In this document: piece after piece, positions 7,724 to 16,173 of the stretch
How the letters are laid out: each line of letters starts with the position of its first letter
How positions within the stretch are numbered: the stretch's first letter is position 1
The notes under the pieces: model-generated
Told to the model about the DNA's origin: nothing
Databases searched by the model: none
The model's input: the letters and a program-made list of their open reading frames with translations, nothing else
NCBI RefSeq assembly: GCF_014697615.1
Contig: NZ_JACJSD010000019.1
Coordinates: forward strand, 1-64,000
Length of the DNA stretch: 64,000 nucleotides
Direction: 5' to 3'
DNA from: Nostoc sp. FACHB-280
Lineage (GTDB): Bacteria > Cyanobacteriota > Cyanobacteriia > Cyanobacteriales > Nostocaceae
Made by a program: the position numbers and the translations under genes

Positions 7724-8821
7724 TCAATGGAGTTGCGACAGAGTTTGATAGTCTGTGTAACCATGTTCATCACCACCATAGAACCCCCTGACATCACCTT
7801 CGGTCAAAGGAGCATTGAGCCTTAGCCGCTCTACTAAGTCAGGGTTAGAGATGAATGAGCGCCCAAAAACTATGGCATCAGCCCGTCCGCTTGTAATTGC
7901 TACATCAGCCTGTTGTCGATCAAATCCACCCACTGCCAGCAGTGTTCCTTGATAAACGCTACGTATGAGATCAATGGGGTTAAAGTTCGGTGCAGTTCCT
8001 CTGGCATAACCTCGGTCATAGCCAACGTGTAAGTATGCCAAACCCAGTGGACTGAGTGTTTTTGCTACATAAGTGTAAGTTTCGGCAGGATGATCATCAA
8101 ATGTGTCGTTGACTGTGAAACCAGGGGCAATCTTGACCCCAATCTGTTCTGCTCCCCGAACGCTACACAGAGCATTGACTACTTCGAGTGTGAAGCGAGT
8201 TCGATTTTCCAATGTGCCACCATAGGCATCTGTGCGTTGGTTTGAGCCACTGACTTGAAACTGGTTTGGGAGGTATCCAGTTGCAGCATGAAGTTCCACA
8301 CCATCAAAACCTGCTTTAATCGAGAGTTCTGCTGCTGTGCGGTACTCTTCAACTATTTTGGGTATTTCGTCCAACTCTAAAGCACGGGGTGTCTCGAAAG
8401 GGACTTTGCCATTCCAAATGTGAATTTCTTCAGACACCACTGGGATAGCCGAAGGTGCAATCGGTAGGGCATTGTTAGGTAATAGGGAGGAGTGTGATAC
8501 CCGTCCAGCGTGCATCAGTTGTACAAATATCCGACCGCCAGCAGCATGAACCGCATCTGTAACTTTTCGCCAGCCTTCAACCTGCTTTTCGTTGTGCAGC
8601 CCAGGACAGGTGGTGTAGCCTCGCCCCATTGGACTCGGATGCGTGCCTTCCGTAATAATGAGTCCGGCTGAAGCTCTCTGAGTGTAGTATTCAACCATTA
8701 AGGGGGTAGGTACACAGTCAGTAGTAGCCCGGAGTCTGGTCAGGGGAGACATGATGATCCGGTTGGGAAGGTCAAGCGAACCTAGTCTAATGGGTGTAAA
8801 AAGTCCTGATTTTTCTGGCAT
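7724..8821 (-). CDS. Old Yellow Enzyme-family NADH:flavin oxidoreductase / ene-reductase
   Basis: 365 residues, the usual OYE length, predicted as a soluble FMN TIM barrel reducing activated C=C bonds with NAD(P)H. Seen: LFTPIRLGSLDLPNRIIMSP (residues 6-25), GRIFVQLMHAGR (95-106), GFDGVELHAATGYLPNQF (about 170-187), YGGTLENRTRF, and a C-terminal YTDYQTL. The conserved substrate-binding pair is normally HxxN or HxxH; here it reads H-A-A-T, so the second residue is threonine. The active-site tyrosine in GYLPNQF is kept. It is a single gene on the minus strand, separated from pcrA by about 50 bases; an operon with pcrA is unlikely on functional grounds. Confidence 0.9.
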   Translation of the reverse strand: MPEKSGLFTPIRLGSLDLPNRIIMSPLTRLRATTDCVPTPLMVEYYTQRASAGLIITEGTHPSPMGRGYTTCPGLHNEKQVEGWRKVTDAVHAAGGRIFVQLMHAGRVSHSSLLPNNALPIAPSAIPVVSEEIHIWNGKVPFETPRALELDEIPKIVEEYRTAAELSIKAGFDGVELHAATGYLPNQFQVSGSNQRTDAYGGTLENRTRFTLEVVNALCSVRGAEQIGVKIAPGFTVNDTFDDHPAETYTYVAKTLSPLGLAYLHVGYDRGYARGTAPNFNPIDLIRSVYQGTLLAVGGFDRQQADVAITSGRADAIVFGRSFISNPDLVERLRLNAPLTEGDVRGFYGGDEHGYTDYQTLSQLH

Positions 8822-8870
8822 ATTTTTCCTCTTATAGAACTAGGGCGTACTCTGACGGCGGGGCTAGGTG

Positions 8871-11195
8871 CTAATTAACTTTTTGCAACTGTGCTACTCT
8901 GGGGTCAATAATTTTCTGCCCTAAACTAGCAAATTTAATCGCTACAGATATTTTATTTCCTGAACCGAAAACGTGAGTTATTTCTCCAATTCCAAAAGTT
9001 TTATGTAAAACTTTATCTCCTACTTGCCAATTGTGAGATCCTTCTTGCTGTCCGTTATTTGTTGCAGCAGTTCGAGAATAATTTTGACGAATTTTACTTT
9101 GGCTAGTTAATAACTCTGGGGGTAATTCGTCCAGAAATTGCGATCGCAATGCGGGTTCTCTTGAACCATATAAACGGCGTTCGCGAGCGAAGGATAAATG
9201 TAACCTTTCTTGGGCGCGGGTAATGCCTACATAACACAAGCGGCGTTCTTCTTCTAAAGAGGCGGGGTCGTTCATGGAACGGTAGTTAGGAAATAACCCT
9301 TGTTCTAACCCTACTAAAAATACTACGGGAAACTCCAATCCTTTAGAGGCGTGCAGAGTCATCAACGAAACGGCTGTTTGTCCCTCTTTTAAATTATCCA
9401 AATCAGAACTTAAGGCGGTACTTTGCAAAAAGGCTGTTAAGGAAACATCCTCATTTTCTTCTTGAAATTGTAAGACGGCGTTATAAAGTTCCTGCACGTT
9501 TTGGATTCTGTCTTCTGCTTCATCTGTACCTTGGCTTTGCAAGTCTTGGACGTAACCAGATTCTTCTAATAAACCCATAACAATTTGCGAAACTGGAACT
9601 GTAGCGACTTGTTCTTGATAGCGGCTAATCATTTGGGCGAAATTATTCACCGATTTTGCCGAACGCCCCGCTAATGTATTGACAGAGGTTTCATCGCTGA
9701 GAATTTCCCACAAGTTAAGCCCTAATTGCTGTGAGGCGTTAATTAAATTATCAATAGTGGCTTTACCGATTCCCCGTCGGGGAGTGTTAATCACTCGCAA
9801 TAAACTCACTGTATCAGCAGGGTTAGCGATCGCTCTGAGATAAGCTATCACATCTTTAATTTCTTTGCGGTCATAAAATTTCATCCCACCCACAACTGTG
9901 TAAGGAATTTGATTCCTCACCAACAATTCTTCAAAGGGGCGAGATTGAGCGTTAGTGCGATAAAGAATGGCAAAACTACCCCAATTTAATTCGGGATGTT
10001 GATTTTCTAAGGTGCGAATTTGCCGAATCACAAAATCTGCTTCGGCTAGTTCATCATCGGCTTTATGACAATAAATTTGTTCGCCACTTCCCCGCGTTGG
10101 CTTGAGGACTTTATCAATGCGTTGCGTGTTATTTTCAATTAATTCATTGGCTGCTTGTAAGATATTTTCACAAGAGCGATAGTTTTCTTCTAACTTCACC
10201 ATTGTGCGCGTATCTTCATCCGGTAAACCATCACCGAAATCATTTTGAAACTCCAGCAAAATGGTAAAATCTGCCATGCGGAAACTATAAATTGATTGGT
10301 CAGCATCGCCTACTACAAATACTGAGCGATTTTGCCAATTCCATTCACTTTTTCTGTCTTCCCCATTGGTAACTAACAACCGAATCAAATCATATTGTGT
10401 GCGGTTGGTATCTTGATATTCATCGACTAAAATATGACAGAATTTGCGATGCCAATAGCCTAAGACTTGCTCGTTTTGTTGAAATAACTTAGTGGGGACA
10501 AGAATTAAATCATCAAAATCAAGGGCGTTATTTTCTGCTAGTTTATCTTGATAGGAACTGTAGACTTGAGCAATTACTCGTCCGCGATAATTTGGTTGTT
10601 CTTTTTCAAAGTCTTGGGGTGATAAGCCTTGGTTTTTAGCGTTACTGATGGCGTAGCGGACAGAACGCGGTTCAAACTTTTTATCGTCGAGGTTTAATTG
10701 TTTGGTGACGATTTCTTTAACTAAAGATTGGGCATCTGATTCATCAAAAATTGAGAAATTCCGATTCCATTTGCGCCCCTTTTCATCTTGATATTTTTCG
10801 ATATCAAAGCGCAAAATCCGTGAAAATAAACTGTGGAAAGTGCCGCACCACAAATCTTTGATGGTTGTGCGGTAAACTTGCGATCGCAGTTTGGTTTGTT
10901 CGTGTTCTGGTAATAACTCAAATCTTGTACCATGTTGCGTCATCGCCAATTGTTCCGCAAACAGCTTTTGAATGCGTTCCTTCATTTCCCTTGCGGCTTT
11001 GTTGGTGAAAGTCACCGCCAAGATATTTTCAGGGTTTACACGGTGTTTGAGAATCAAGTTAGCGATGCGATAAGTCAAAGCGCGTGTTTTCCCGGAACCA
11101 GCGCCAGCCACAACTAACAACGGGCCACAATAGTGTTCTACGGCTTGACGTTGGCTAGGGTTAAGGTGACTGAGAAAGTCAATAGTAGTAGTCAT
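8871..11195 (-). CDS. pcrA: UvrD/PcrA-type superfamily 1 DNA helicase
   Basis: 774 residues. ATP-driven 3'-5' helicase of DNA repair and replication restart. Motif I is GAGSGKTRALTYR (residues 32-44), motif Ia AVTFTNKAAREMKERI, motif II LVDEYQDTN (about 258), motif III GDADQSIYSFR (about 300), motif IV YRTNAQSR, motif V LMTLHASKGLEFPVVF (about 635) and motif VI YVGITRAQERL (about 682). The C-terminal tail (WQVGDKVLHKTFGIGEI) is the PcrA-type Tudor-like RNA-polymerase-binding domain, which supports pcrA over rep. Full length and intact. Confidence 0.95.
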   Translation of the reverse strand: MTTTIDFLSHLNPSQRQAVEHYCGPLLVVAGAGSGKTRALTYRIANLILKHRVNPENILAVTFTNKAAREMKERIQKLFAEQLAMTQHGTRFELLPEHEQTKLRSQVYRTTIKDLWCGTFHSLFSRILRFDIEKYQDEKGRKWNRNFSIFDESDAQSLVKEIVTKQLNLDDKKFEPRSVRYAISNAKNQGLSPQDFEKEQPNYRGRVIAQVYSSYQDKLAENNALDFDDLILVPTKLFQQNEQVLGYWHRKFCHILVDEYQDTNRTQYDLIRLLVTNGEDRKSEWNWQNRSVFVVGDADQSIYSFRMADFTILLEFQNDFGDGLPDEDTRTMVKLEENYRSCENILQAANELIENNTQRIDKVLKPTRGSGEQIYCHKADDELAEADFVIRQIRTLENQHPELNWGSFAILYRTNAQSRPFEELLVRNQIPYTVVGGMKFYDRKEIKDVIAYLRAIANPADTVSLLRVINTPRRGIGKATIDNLINASQQLGLNLWEILSDETSVNTLAGRSAKSVNNFAQMISRYQEQVATVPVSQIVMGLLEESGYVQDLQSQGTDEAEDRIQNVQELYNAVLQFQEENEDVSLTAFLQSTALSSDLDNLKEGQTAVSLMTLHASKGLEFPVVFLVGLEQGLFPNYRSMNDPASLEEERRLCYVGITRAQERLHLSFARERRLYGSREPALRSQFLDELPPELLTSQSKIRQNYSRTAATNNGQQEGSHNWQVGDKVLHKTFGIGEITHVFGSGNKISVAIKFASLGQKIIDPRVAQLQKVN

Positions 11196-11368
11196 GGCTT
11201 GTGAGGTGTGCTGGTGAGTCGCTGCTAGTCATAAGGTATTTTAGCAGTGTCACCTGTCAAGTTTTTATTTGGAGCGATCGTATAATTACAGCAGAATTCA
11301 GAAGTAATTTCTCTACCTAGCTTAGAGAACTAAATGGTGTACTTCACGCCATCTTAATTATTCTTGTA

Positions 11369-11524
11369 CTACCAGTATTCATTCCCCACATTTAATCCAC
11401 TATCAACTTCAGTGTGTAGATTATCTTGGTTGATTTCTTGTACCAGTTCTTCTAGTGAGTAGCGCCTACAGGTTTTAGGTTTAACTACTAAATTTTTCTG
11501 TTGGCGCAAGATTTTATGCAGCAA
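11369..11524 (-). CDS. Short ORF like the C-terminal tail of MazE/AbrB-type antitoxins
   Basis: 51 codons from a TTG at 11524 to TAG at 11369, overlapping the DUF4365 stop by 11 bases. The second half reads RRYSLEELVQEINQDN, then TEVDSGLNVGNEYW. This resembles the toxin-binding tail of MazE antitoxins (YTLEELLAxITPEN ... VGNExW). The DNA-binding AbrB half is absent: upstream is the DUF4365 frame, not an antitoxin frame. No MazF-like toxin follows within 150 bases. It could be a remnant or a minimal toxin-neutralising peptide. The start codon is uncertain. Confidence 0.4.
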   Translation of the reverse strand: MLHKILRQQKNLVVKPKTCRRYSLEELVQEINQDNLHTEVDSGLNVGNEYW

Positions 11525-11966
11525 AATGGCTCTTAGCGTCATACCAAGCGTTTACATCGTCAACAATTTGTCTAATTCCATTCTCATCTAGAGAATGCCA
11601 TTGTAAATATACTTGGTTAGAGTCAACAATAACATGGTTTAACCATTTGTAATATCCCTGGTCATCCTCTATCGTAAACAGCAATAAACATAGGGTAAAA
11701 GGCACATTATGAAGATATTCAGTTGTTTTTTGGGTAATAGATTGTGAAATCTCTTGTAAATTGCTGATAGCTGTGTCTTGTGCTTTAACTTCCACACCAA
11801 AAACTCTTCCAGTCGGCAGGTTATCTCTTAGTATCGTTACAAGAATATCAAAGCCATAATCAGCCGACTTCATCCTTTCAGTCACTAAATCATTGCGACG
11901 AGTCAGGTACATAACTGCAAGATATTCGGCGCGTTCAGCAATAAAATCTTGTAGATTGTGATTCAT
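11514..11966 (-). CDS. DUF4365-domain protein (nuclease-like fold)
   Basis: 150 residues. The pattern AERAEYLAVMYLTRRNDLV, then SADYGFDILVTILRDN and VFGVEVKAQDT is that of DUF4365. This domain has the D/ExK spacing of PD-(D/E)xK nucleases (D in YGFDI; E and K in VEVKAQ), so a restriction-like nuclease fold is plausible. Such genes are often found among defence or mobile genes. It overlaps the start of the MazE-tail-like ORF downstream on the same strand, suggesting translational coupling. The ATG at 11966 gives the expected family start. Confidence 0.65.
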   Translation of the reverse strand: MNHNLQDFIAERAEYLAVMYLTRRNDLVTERMKSADYGFDILVTILRDNLPTGRVFGVEVKAQDTAISNLQEISQSITQKTTEYLHNVPFTLCLLLFTIEDDQGYYKWLNHVIVDSNQVYLQWHSLDENGIRQIVDDVNAWYDAKSHFAA

Positions 11967-12098
11967 TTAAATTCCACACCCCTCGAATCTCCTCAGTATA
12001 AGTATTGCAGCAGATGAAGCATCCCAAATCTCTACCACTTGTATTAAGCTTTCGTGATTAACATTGGCTTACTTACTTGTCAATGAGTACATATTGCA

Positions 12099-12114
12099 TA
12101 TACTGAACAGTATA
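12099..12114. promoter_or_regulatory. Palindrome upstream of glgA
   Basis: TATACTGAACAGTATA is a perfect 7-2-7 inverted repeat ending 34 bases before the glgA ATG. Its size and position would fit an operator or an overlapping -10 region. No known cyanobacterial regulator motif was matched, so the function is inferred only. Confidence 0.3.
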
Positions 12115-12148
12115 GTTAATATAAATTTTTGTATAGCGAGGACTAGGA

Positions 12149-13627
12149 ATGTACATAGTACAGATTGCCTCGGAATGCGCTCCTGTAATTAAAGCAGGCG
12201 GTTTAGGGGATGTTGTCTACGGACTGAGTAGGGAATTAGAAGGCAGGGGCAATTGCGTTGAGATTATTCTGCCCATGTATGATTGTATGCGCTACGACCA
12301 TATTTGGGGTCTGCATGATGCCTACAAAGACTTGTGGGTACCCTGGTATGGCGCAGCAGTCCACTGTTCTGTATATTGCGGATGGGTGCATGGTAGGTTG
12401 TGCTTCTTTATTCAACCCCACTCCGAAGACAATTTCTTTAATCGCGGCTGTTATTACGGTTGCGATGATGACAATATGCGCTTTGCCTTCTTTAGCAAAG
12501 CCGCTTTAGAATTTTTAAATCAAAGTAACAAGCGACCTGATATTATCCATTGTCATGATTGGCAAACAGGCTTAATTCCTGTTTTGCTGGCTGAGATTTA
12601 CAAATACAATGGTATGGAATATCAGCGAGCTTGCTACACCATCCATAACTTTAAGCATCAAGGAATAGGTGGTGAAGAAACACTGGCGGCTACAGGTTTA
12701 AATCGAGCAGCTTACTATTTCCAATATGATAAGCTACGCGACAACTTCAACCCCTTTGCCTTGAATTACATGAAAGGGGGTATTGTTTACGCCAATGCAG
12801 TCACTACAGTTTCCCCCAACCATGCTGAAGAAGCACGTTATACAGAAGTGGGTTGTGGTTTAGGTCATACACTGCATTTAAATCAAGATAAATTTAGTGG
12901 AGTACTTAACGGTATAGATTACGATTTTTGGAATCCTGAAGTTGACCGTTACATTCCCAATAACTATACCTACGAAGATTTTGAACAAAAAATATATAAC
13001 AAAAAGGCTTTACGCGAAAGGCTCTTACTTGATGCCGCCGATAAACCAATCATTGCTTATATTGGTCGGTTAGATAATCAAAAAGGTGTACATTTAGTAC
13101 ATCATGCAATTTATCATGCACTCAATAAAGGCGCACAATTTGTATTACTAGGTTCAGCCACAGAAGCAGGAATCAATGCTCATTTCCGCCATGAAAAAGC
13201 ATTTTTAAATAGTCACCCCGATGTGCATTTAGAATTGGGATTTAATGAAGAATTATCCCACCTAATTTATGCAGGGGCAGATATGATTGTGGTTCCCAGC
13301 AATTACGAACCCTGCGGGTTAACTCAGATGATTGGTTTAAAATACGGCACAGTGCCAATTGTACGTGGTGTTGGTGGGTTAGTAAATACGGTATTTGATA
13401 GAGATTATGACCAAAATCTGCCACCAGAAAAACGCAATGGCTATGTATTTTATCAAACAGATAATCAAGCTTTAGAATCGGCGATGAATCGCGCAATTGA
13501 TTTGTGGTATCAGTCACCTGATGAGTTCCGCCAATTAGCAATTCAGGGGATGAAATATGACTACTCATGGAATATTCCGGGAGCAGATTACTTAAAGATT
13601 TACGAGTGGATTAGACATCCTTGGTAA
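12149..13627 (+). CDS. glgA: Glycogen/starch synthase (GT5)
   Basis: 492 residues. ADP-glucose:alpha-1,4-glucan glucosyltransferase, building glycogen in the cytoplasm. The N-terminal KxGGLGDV motif is present (IKAGGLGDVVYGLSREL, residues 15-31). The acceptor/donor-site block IIHCHDWQTGLIPVLL is at about 132-147. The C-terminal Rossmann domain has IAYIGRLDNQKGVHLV and the catalytic loop SNYEPCGLTQMIGLKYG (about 385-401). Cyanobacteria usually have two isoforms; this cysteine-rich form looks like the GlgA2 type, but that is a judgement by eye. It is monocistronic, with a palindrome upstream and a hairpin at 13700-13732 downstream. Confidence 0.95.
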   Translation: MYIVQIASECAPVIKAGGLGDVVYGLSRELEGRGNCVEIILPMYDCMRYDHIWGLHDAYKDLWVPWYGAAVHCSVYCGWVHGRLCFFIQPHSEDNFFNRGCYYGCDDDNMRFAFFSKAALEFLNQSNKRPDIIHCHDWQTGLIPVLLAEIYKYNGMEYQRACYTIHNFKHQGIGGEETLAATGLNRAAYYFQYDKLRDNFNPFALNYMKGGIVYANAVTTVSPNHAEEARYTEVGCGLGHTLHLNQDKFSGVLNGIDYDFWNPEVDRYIPNNYTYEDFEQKIYNKKALRERLLLDAADKPIIAYIGRLDNQKGVHLVHHAIYHALNKGAQFVLLGSATEAGINAHFRHEKAFLNSHPDVHLELGFNEELSHLIYAGADMIVVPSNYEPCGLTQMIGLKYGTVPIVRGVGGLVNTVFDRDYDQNLPPEKRNGYVFYQTDNQALESAMNRAIDLWYQSPDEFRQLAIQGMKYDYSWNIPGADYLKIYEWIRHPW

Positions 13628-13699
13628 GTTAGCTTGATGAAATTCTTTACTCTGATAAATGGGTTTATCTTGGTTTAATTTAAGACAGTTTTGATATTA

Positions 13700-13732
13700 A
13701 AAGGTGCGTTTTGCTGTTGCGATCGCACCTTT
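13700..13732 (+). terminator. Hairpin downstream of glgA (gap 13628-13950)
   Basis: AAAGGTGCG and CGCACCTTT form a 9-bp stem, its right arm overlapping a HIP1 octamer, 73 bases after glgA. The following ACTAATTT is only weakly T-rich, so termination is plausible, not shown. The rest of the 323-base gap is A+T-rich with no ORF I support. Confidence 0.35.
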
Positions 13733-13950
13733 ACTAATTTATACATATCAACATATAACTTGATAAATATTTGTCGCTGATTGGCGAGGTTTTCTGGAGA
13801 TTCTAAATTTGTCTTGTTAACAATTTTTTATATAACGTGAAATGTCAAAGTTACTCTTTAGCTAATTGGATCTCTTAGGATAGATGTCAGAATTTCTACA
13901 CAAGCTATAAATCAAAATATAAGGTTTGATTCATATTTTGAGAGGTAACT

Positions 13951-14436
13951 ATGCTCCACCATATTTCCATTTCTGTCAAAAATCCTCAGCACGTAGCTAA
14001 TGTTATGGCAGAAATTATGCACGGTCGAGTAGCACCATTTTCACCTAATCCCGGTGGATATATGATGTTTGTGGGGGATGAATTTGGTACAGGAATTGAG
14101 TTTTATCCCTTGGGTAGTGAGATTATCCCTGATGTATGGCAAGGACAAGCTGGATTTCAGATGAATGAGCATCCGGCAAATTACACATCAGTTCATGCAG
14201 CAATTTCTGTTCCCCTCAACATAGAGGAAATTGAGCGCATTGGCGCACGGGAAGGTTGGCGAGTGCTTGCTTGTAGCCGTAATGGGGTTTTTGATGTGGT
14301 GGAATTTTGGATTGAAAATCGTTTGATGTTGGAACTCCTAACACCGGAGATGGCTGCTAGGTATCTCGATGTAACCAGTCCGCAACAATTAGAACAGAGG
14401 GCTAATTCAGTGGCGGGTGTAAAGGTGGGTGGATAA
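13951..14436 (+). CDS. VOC/glyoxalase-fold-like protein of unknown substrate
   Basis: 161 residues. It opens with LHHISISVKNPQHVANVMAE, the usual first strand and helix of a VOC (glyoxalase/bleomycin-resistance) fold with a histidine at position 3. GIEFYPLG and VVEFWIENRLMLELLTPE give the second-half strand with acidic ligand positions. Only one betaalphabeta-beta-beta module pair is seen, as in small VOC proteins. Substrate and pathway are unknown. It is convergent with the ABM gene, about 30 bases apart. The GAGAGG site before the ATG supports the start. Confidence 0.6.
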   Translation: MLHHISISVKNPQHVANVMAEIMHGRVAPFSPNPGGYMMFVGDEFGTGIEFYPLGSEIIPDVWQGQAGFQMNEHPANYTSVHAAISVPLNIEEIERIGAREGWRVLACSRNGVFDVVEFWIENRLMLELLTPEMAARYLDVTSPQQLEQRANSVAGVKVGG

Positions 14437-14466
14437 AGGGGATGAGGGAGACAAGGGAGATTGGTA

Positions 14467-14766
14467 TTACGCTAAAAGATTGTAGCGACGAATATCTGGT
14501 GCAGTAGCTACTAAACCTTCGAGTTTAACTAATGCTGCTTGGAGATGAGGTGAGTTTAAATGAGTGTCTAAGGCTTCCGCAGAAGTCCACTCTTCAACAA
14601 AGGTGAAATCTGTTGGGTCTGATTGGTTTTGCAGAAGTTCGTAACTAATTACACCTGCTTCTTGTCTGGTAGGCTCGATTATACTGAGTAGTAAGGCTTT
14701 GAGTTCTTCGACTTTATCAGGTAAAGCAATCAGACGAGCAACAACACGCAGAGTTTGATTAGACAT
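14467..14766 (-). CDS. ABM-domain (antibiotic biosynthesis monooxygenase-like) protein
   Basis: 99 residues from the ATG at 14766, preceded by TTGAGG. The frame continues 4 codons upstream to a TTG, but that codon lies in the ribosome site. The pattern RVVARLIALPDKVEELKALL, then EAGVISYELLQNQSDPTDF and FVEEWTSAEALDTHLNSPH is the dimeric ferredoxin-like ABM fold. Enzymes of this fold include quinol monooxygenases (YgiN) and heme-degrading proteins. It is the last gene of a minus-strand cluster with mtnD, mtnX and mtnB, 20 bases after mtnB. A role in clearing reactive salvage intermediates is only a guess. Confidence 0.75.
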   Translation of the reverse strand: MSNQTLRVVARLIALPDKVEELKALLLSIIEPTRQEAGVISYELLQNQSDPTDFTFVEEWTSAEALDTHLNSPHLQAALVKLEGLVATAPDIRRYNLLA

Positions 14767-14786
14767 TTTGTACCTCAAGTTAATAG

Positions 14787-15425
14787 TTAATAGTCATTGT
14801 CTCTCTCAAGTCCCAGTTGTCTTACAGCTACCATGTAACGGAAAATGTAGTCTACCAACTCAATGGAGTTACGGGCTGTTTGCAAAGAAGATGCCCAGAC
14901 TGTGATACCGTGGTCACGGATGAGTAAGGCGGGAATCTGAGGTGGGTTAACTGTAAAGTGATCGCTAATCTCCGCCACAATCTGGGAAACTTTTAGATGA
15001 TTAGTAAAAATTGGTACTGTACAACTGGGTTTCTCTTCCCTCACTCCCAAGCCTTTAAGCATTTCTAATGGTGGTAGAGGTAAATTATCTCCCACTACAA
15101 AACGCGCCACTAAGTTGGACTCGATGGAATGGATGTGATAGCAGGCTTGGGCTTCAGGAAACAGGTGATAAATTAATTTGTGAATCTCTGTTTCCGCCGA
15201 AGGTTTGAAATGTGGTGCGGCTGTTTCTACTCTTCCATCTGGATAAACACGGGCAAAATCACTGTGCGAGAGTTCGCCTTTAGACACACCACTAGCAGTA
15301 ATCCAAAAACTGCGATCGCTTAATAATACCGAAAGATTTCCGGCTGTGCCTACCATCCAACCTTGCTGGTAAAAGTGACGGGCTGTTGTTATCAATTCTG
15401 CACGAGGATCAATCACAGTTTCCAC
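14787..15425 (-). CDS. mtnB: Methylthioribulose-1-phosphate dehydratase
   Basis: 212 residues. Class II aldolase-fold, Zn-dependent enzyme that dehydrates 5-methylthioribulose-1-phosphate in the methionine salvage pathway. Seen: GWMVGTAGNLSVLL (residues 18-31), SAETEIHKLIYHLFPEAQA (about 76-94), the zinc-ligand histidines in CYHIHSIESNLVARF, and RDHGITVWASSLQTARNSIE (about 168-187). The start is a GTG at 15425 that overlaps the mtnX stop by 13 bases, indicating translational coupling. The ABM gene follows 20 bases downstream. Confidence 0.92.
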   Translation of the reverse strand: METVIDPRAELITTARHFYQQGWMVGTAGNLSVLLSDRSFWITASGVSKGELSHSDFARVYPDGRVETAAPHFKPSAETEIHKLIYHLFPEAQACYHIHSIESNLVARFVVGDNLPLPPLEMLKGLGVREEKPSCTVPIFTNHLKVSQIVAEISDHFTVNPPQIPALLIRDHGITVWASSLQTARNSIELVDYIFRYMVAVRQLGLERDNDY

Positions 15426-16045
15426 AATTGCTGTAGATACTCCTGAATATCCAAGAAAGTATTCCAGGGAATATAGGGTTTTTGATGTTGGTCTAAGTAA
15501 TATGCTAGGCGATCGCGGGCAAATACAACAGAAGCTTGTAAACCCATATTCAAGTCTGTAAGCGAGTCACCTATGGCAATTGTCTCATCAGCGGGATACT
15601 TGGCCATGACTTGCACCTTGGCGACTAGTTCTGTACCGCCTTCATAATCAGAATTGACTTGGAAGTAAGCACCTGTAGTATCTATATCAACGGCGTGAAT
15701 AGCTGTTACTCTTTGGGCTATCTCACCTAAAACTACTTCTACCATTCCCCGCAGTCCACCAGACACCACAACCAAAGGGACATTTTGGGAATCTAGAAAA
15801 TCTAGCAGTTCAACAAATCCAGAACGTATGGATTGCGATCGCGTAAATTCTAAAATTTCTCCATACTCTGAAGATGGAATTGATTCTAAAATTTTTTTGA
15901 CTCCCTCCCGCAGCGTTACCCTTTGGGCATACATTTCTGGTAAAAATTTTGCAGCCACTTCCGGCGCAAACTTTTTCAGTACCGCCACAAAGGTTTCCTC
16001 CACAGTGATTGTCCCATCAAAATCGCAAAAAACAATCCGCTTCAC
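15413..16045 (-). CDS. mtnX: 2-hydroxy-3-keto-5-methylthiopentenyl-1-phosphate phosphatase
   Basis: 210 residues, HAD-superfamily phosphatase of methionine salvage. Motif I is FCDFDGTITVEET (residues 5-17), motif II VVVSGGLRGM (about 92-101), and the lysine/acidic motifs III-IV appear as TIAIGDSLTDLNMGLQA (about 156-172). With a separate enolase absent, MtnX works with MtnW in Bacillus-type pathways; MtnW is not in this window. The start is a GTG at 16045. It lies between mtnD and mtnB and overlaps mtnB. Confidence 0.9.
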   Translation of the reverse strand: MKRIVFCDFDGTITVEETFVAVLKKFAPEVAAKFLPEMYAQRVTLREGVKKILESIPSSEYGEILEFTRSQSIRSGFVELLDFLDSQNVPLVVVSGGLRGMVEVVLGEIAQRVTAIHAVDIDTTGAYFQVNSDYEGGTELVAKVQVMAKYPADETIAIGDSLTDLNMGLQASVVFARDRLAYYLDQHQKPYIPWNTFLDIQEYLQQLWKL

Positions 16046-16074
16046 AGTTTCATCCTGTTAGATTAATTTGATTT

Positions 16075-16130
16075 TTCCGACAAAACTCTTTTCCCTCTGC
16101 CCCCTGCTCCCTGCTCCCTGCTCTGTGCCT
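16075..16130. repeat. STRR-like heptamer tract between mtnD and mtnX
   Basis: A run of ctgctcc units (ccctgctccctgctccctgc) in the 128-base spacer. The preceding caaaactctttt resembles the first block of the repeat at 7618-7720. Confidence 0.55.
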
Positions 16131-16173
16131 ACACAGTGATAATATATTTTTAATCGGAAGTCCCTTACCCTTG

